NCBI GenBank assembly: GCA_963775245.1
Contig: CAVZID010000022.1
Span: 62,001-126,000 of the forward strand
Direction of reading: 5' to 3'
DNA length: 64,000 bases
Source: CAVSWT01 sp963775245
GTDB taxonomy: Bacteria; Bacteroidota; Ignavibacteria; Ignavibacteriales; Ignavibacteriaceae
Made by a program: the position numbers and the translations under genes. Positions 63,389 through 64,000 of the stretch are shown piece after piece. Under the pieces are notes generated by a model. The model had not been told where the DNA came from and searched no databases. It saw nothing but the letters and a program-made list of their open reading frames with translations. Each line of letters begins with the position of its first letter. Position 1 is the stretch's first letter.

Positions 63389-64000
63389 TCACCTCTTCAA
63401 CCTAAACGAAAACTCACTCCCCTTCCCCAATTCGCTGTTAACTTCTATTTTTGAGCTGTGTGCTTCAACAATGTGTTTTACAATTGCTAATCCCAAACCT
63501 GTACCGCCTACAGCGCGCGACCGTGCTTTGTCAACACGATAGAATCTTTCAAAAATTCTGTTCACATCGTCTTCAGATATTCCGATGCCAGTATCTCTAA
63601 TTATTATTTTTCCGTATCTGTCTTCCTCTTCAACTAAAACTTCAACCTTACCTATCTCAGTATATTTAATTGAATTTTGTAAAAGATTGGCTATCACCTG
63701 CCGCAGTTTATTTTTATCTCCAAACAATTGAAGATTTTCTCTAACCGGGTGATAAATGAGTTCGATGCCTTTTTCTTGTGCCATCAATTCATGATCTTTA
63801 ACGATGGTTCGAAGATATTCATCTATATTAAAGTAACGGTAGCTTAATCTCATCTCACCGGATTCAATCATGGAAATATCAATTAAGTCATTAAGTAAGT
63901 TGCTGAGATTAATTGTATGCTGATTTGCTTTTTCCAAAAAAGAAGTGTTTACCATATTATCATTTATTGCACCGTTAAGTAAGGTTTCAACATAACCTTG
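63389..64000 (-). CDS. PhoR-like sensor histidine kinase, C-terminal part (5' end outside window)
   Basis: The frame is open to base 64000 (QGYVETLLNGAIND...), which is the region just after the phospho-acceptor His of PhoR-type kinases; the His itself is outside. The ATPase domain has the N-box LLQNSIKYT, the G1 box DTGIGIS, the F box FERFYRVDKAR and the G2 box GGTGLGLAIVKH. It ends SEFSFRLKR. Sensor and membrane parts are not visible, so the signal is unknown. RAYT/REP repeats lie just downstream of its stop. Confidence 0.92.
   Translation of the reverse strand, partial: QGYVETLLNGAINDNMVNTSFLEKANQHTINLSNLLNDLIDISMIESGEMRLSYRYFNIDEYLRTIVKDHELMAQEKGIELIYHPVRENLQLFGDKNKLRQVIANLLQNSIKYTEIGKVEVLVEEEDRYGKIIIRDTGIGISEDDVNRIFERFYRVDKARSRAVGGTGLGLAIVKHIVEAHSSKIEVNSELGKGSEFSFRLKR

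Overview
The window is AT-rich bacterial DNA, almost certainly from the FCB superphylum and most like Ignavibacteria (Ignavibacterium/Melioribacter relatives). Three things point there. Four promoters fit the Bacteroidetes-type pattern TTG-N20-TAnnTTTG exactly. The gene set combines menaquinone synthesis, the citramalate route to isoleucine, the acetylase variant of the diaminopimelate pathway and a PPi-type phosphofructokinase. Surface proteins are beta-barrels ending in Phe and lipoproteins. Shine-Dalgarno sites are weak or A-rich. The assignment is inference from gene content, not a phylogeny.

Layout. 1-1483: tail of an outer-membrane protein, then rsgA, which lacks a canonical start codon. 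1556-10082: menaquinone cluster menF-menD-menH, a MNT/HEPN toxin-antitoxin remnant, menB-menA-menE and a hotdog thioesterase; menC is absent. 10234-16299 (minus): gltB-gltD, with gltB interrupted by two +1 frameshifts. 16535-26955 (minus): ilvB-ilvN-ilvC-leuB-leuA-leuC-leuD-cimA-nitrilase. 26956-28195: a 1.2-kb divergent regulatory region holding two related Ile/Val/Leu-rich small ORFs upstream of ilvB, a palindromic repeat, and a Lys-rich leader with attenuator ahead of the dap operon. 28196-32753: dapA-dapB-dapH-lysC-N-acetyl-DAP deacetylase. 32772-39627: promoter, Thr-rich leader with attenuator, thrA, asd (one +1 frameshift), thrB, thrC, proC. 39691-43421 (minus): PPi-type pfk and a PcrA/UvrD helicase. 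43709: ferritin. 44274-48988 (minus): nuoA-F. Then kup, an FN3 lipoprotein, an outer-membrane barrel, an RsbW-like ATPase, two divergent malate dehydrogenase genes, rplU-rpmA, a SpoIIAA-like protein and an M3 peptidase lipoprotein. 60752-63370: two decayed REP-associated tyrosine transposase (RAYT) elements, with REP palindromes, flanking a beta-lactamase-family lipoprotein. The window ends in a PhoR-like histidine kinase running off the right edge.

The centre of the window works as one amino-acid unit. GltBD supplies glutamate, the aspartate family runs to lysine/DAP and threonine, and the ilv-leu-cimA operon makes branched-chain amino acids from pyruvate. Each of the three branch operons carries its own short upstream ORF enriched in codons for its end product, with alternative RNA pairings. 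This is classical ribosome-mediated attenuation; it is clearest for dap (Lys) and thr (Thr) and weaker for ilv.

The most unusual signal is that the three +1 frameshifts in biosynthetic genes (two in gltB, one in asd) all fall on a zero-frame CTT codon followed by a purine. A +1 slip there re-pairs leucyl-tRNA on TTA/TTG and restores the conserved protein exactly. This may be recurrent programmed or tolerated +1 frameshifting, or coincident assembly or mutational indels; it needs testing. Several families of short palindromic repeats have entered or extended coding regions (menE, nuoE, and the start codon of the barrel gene at 52269).
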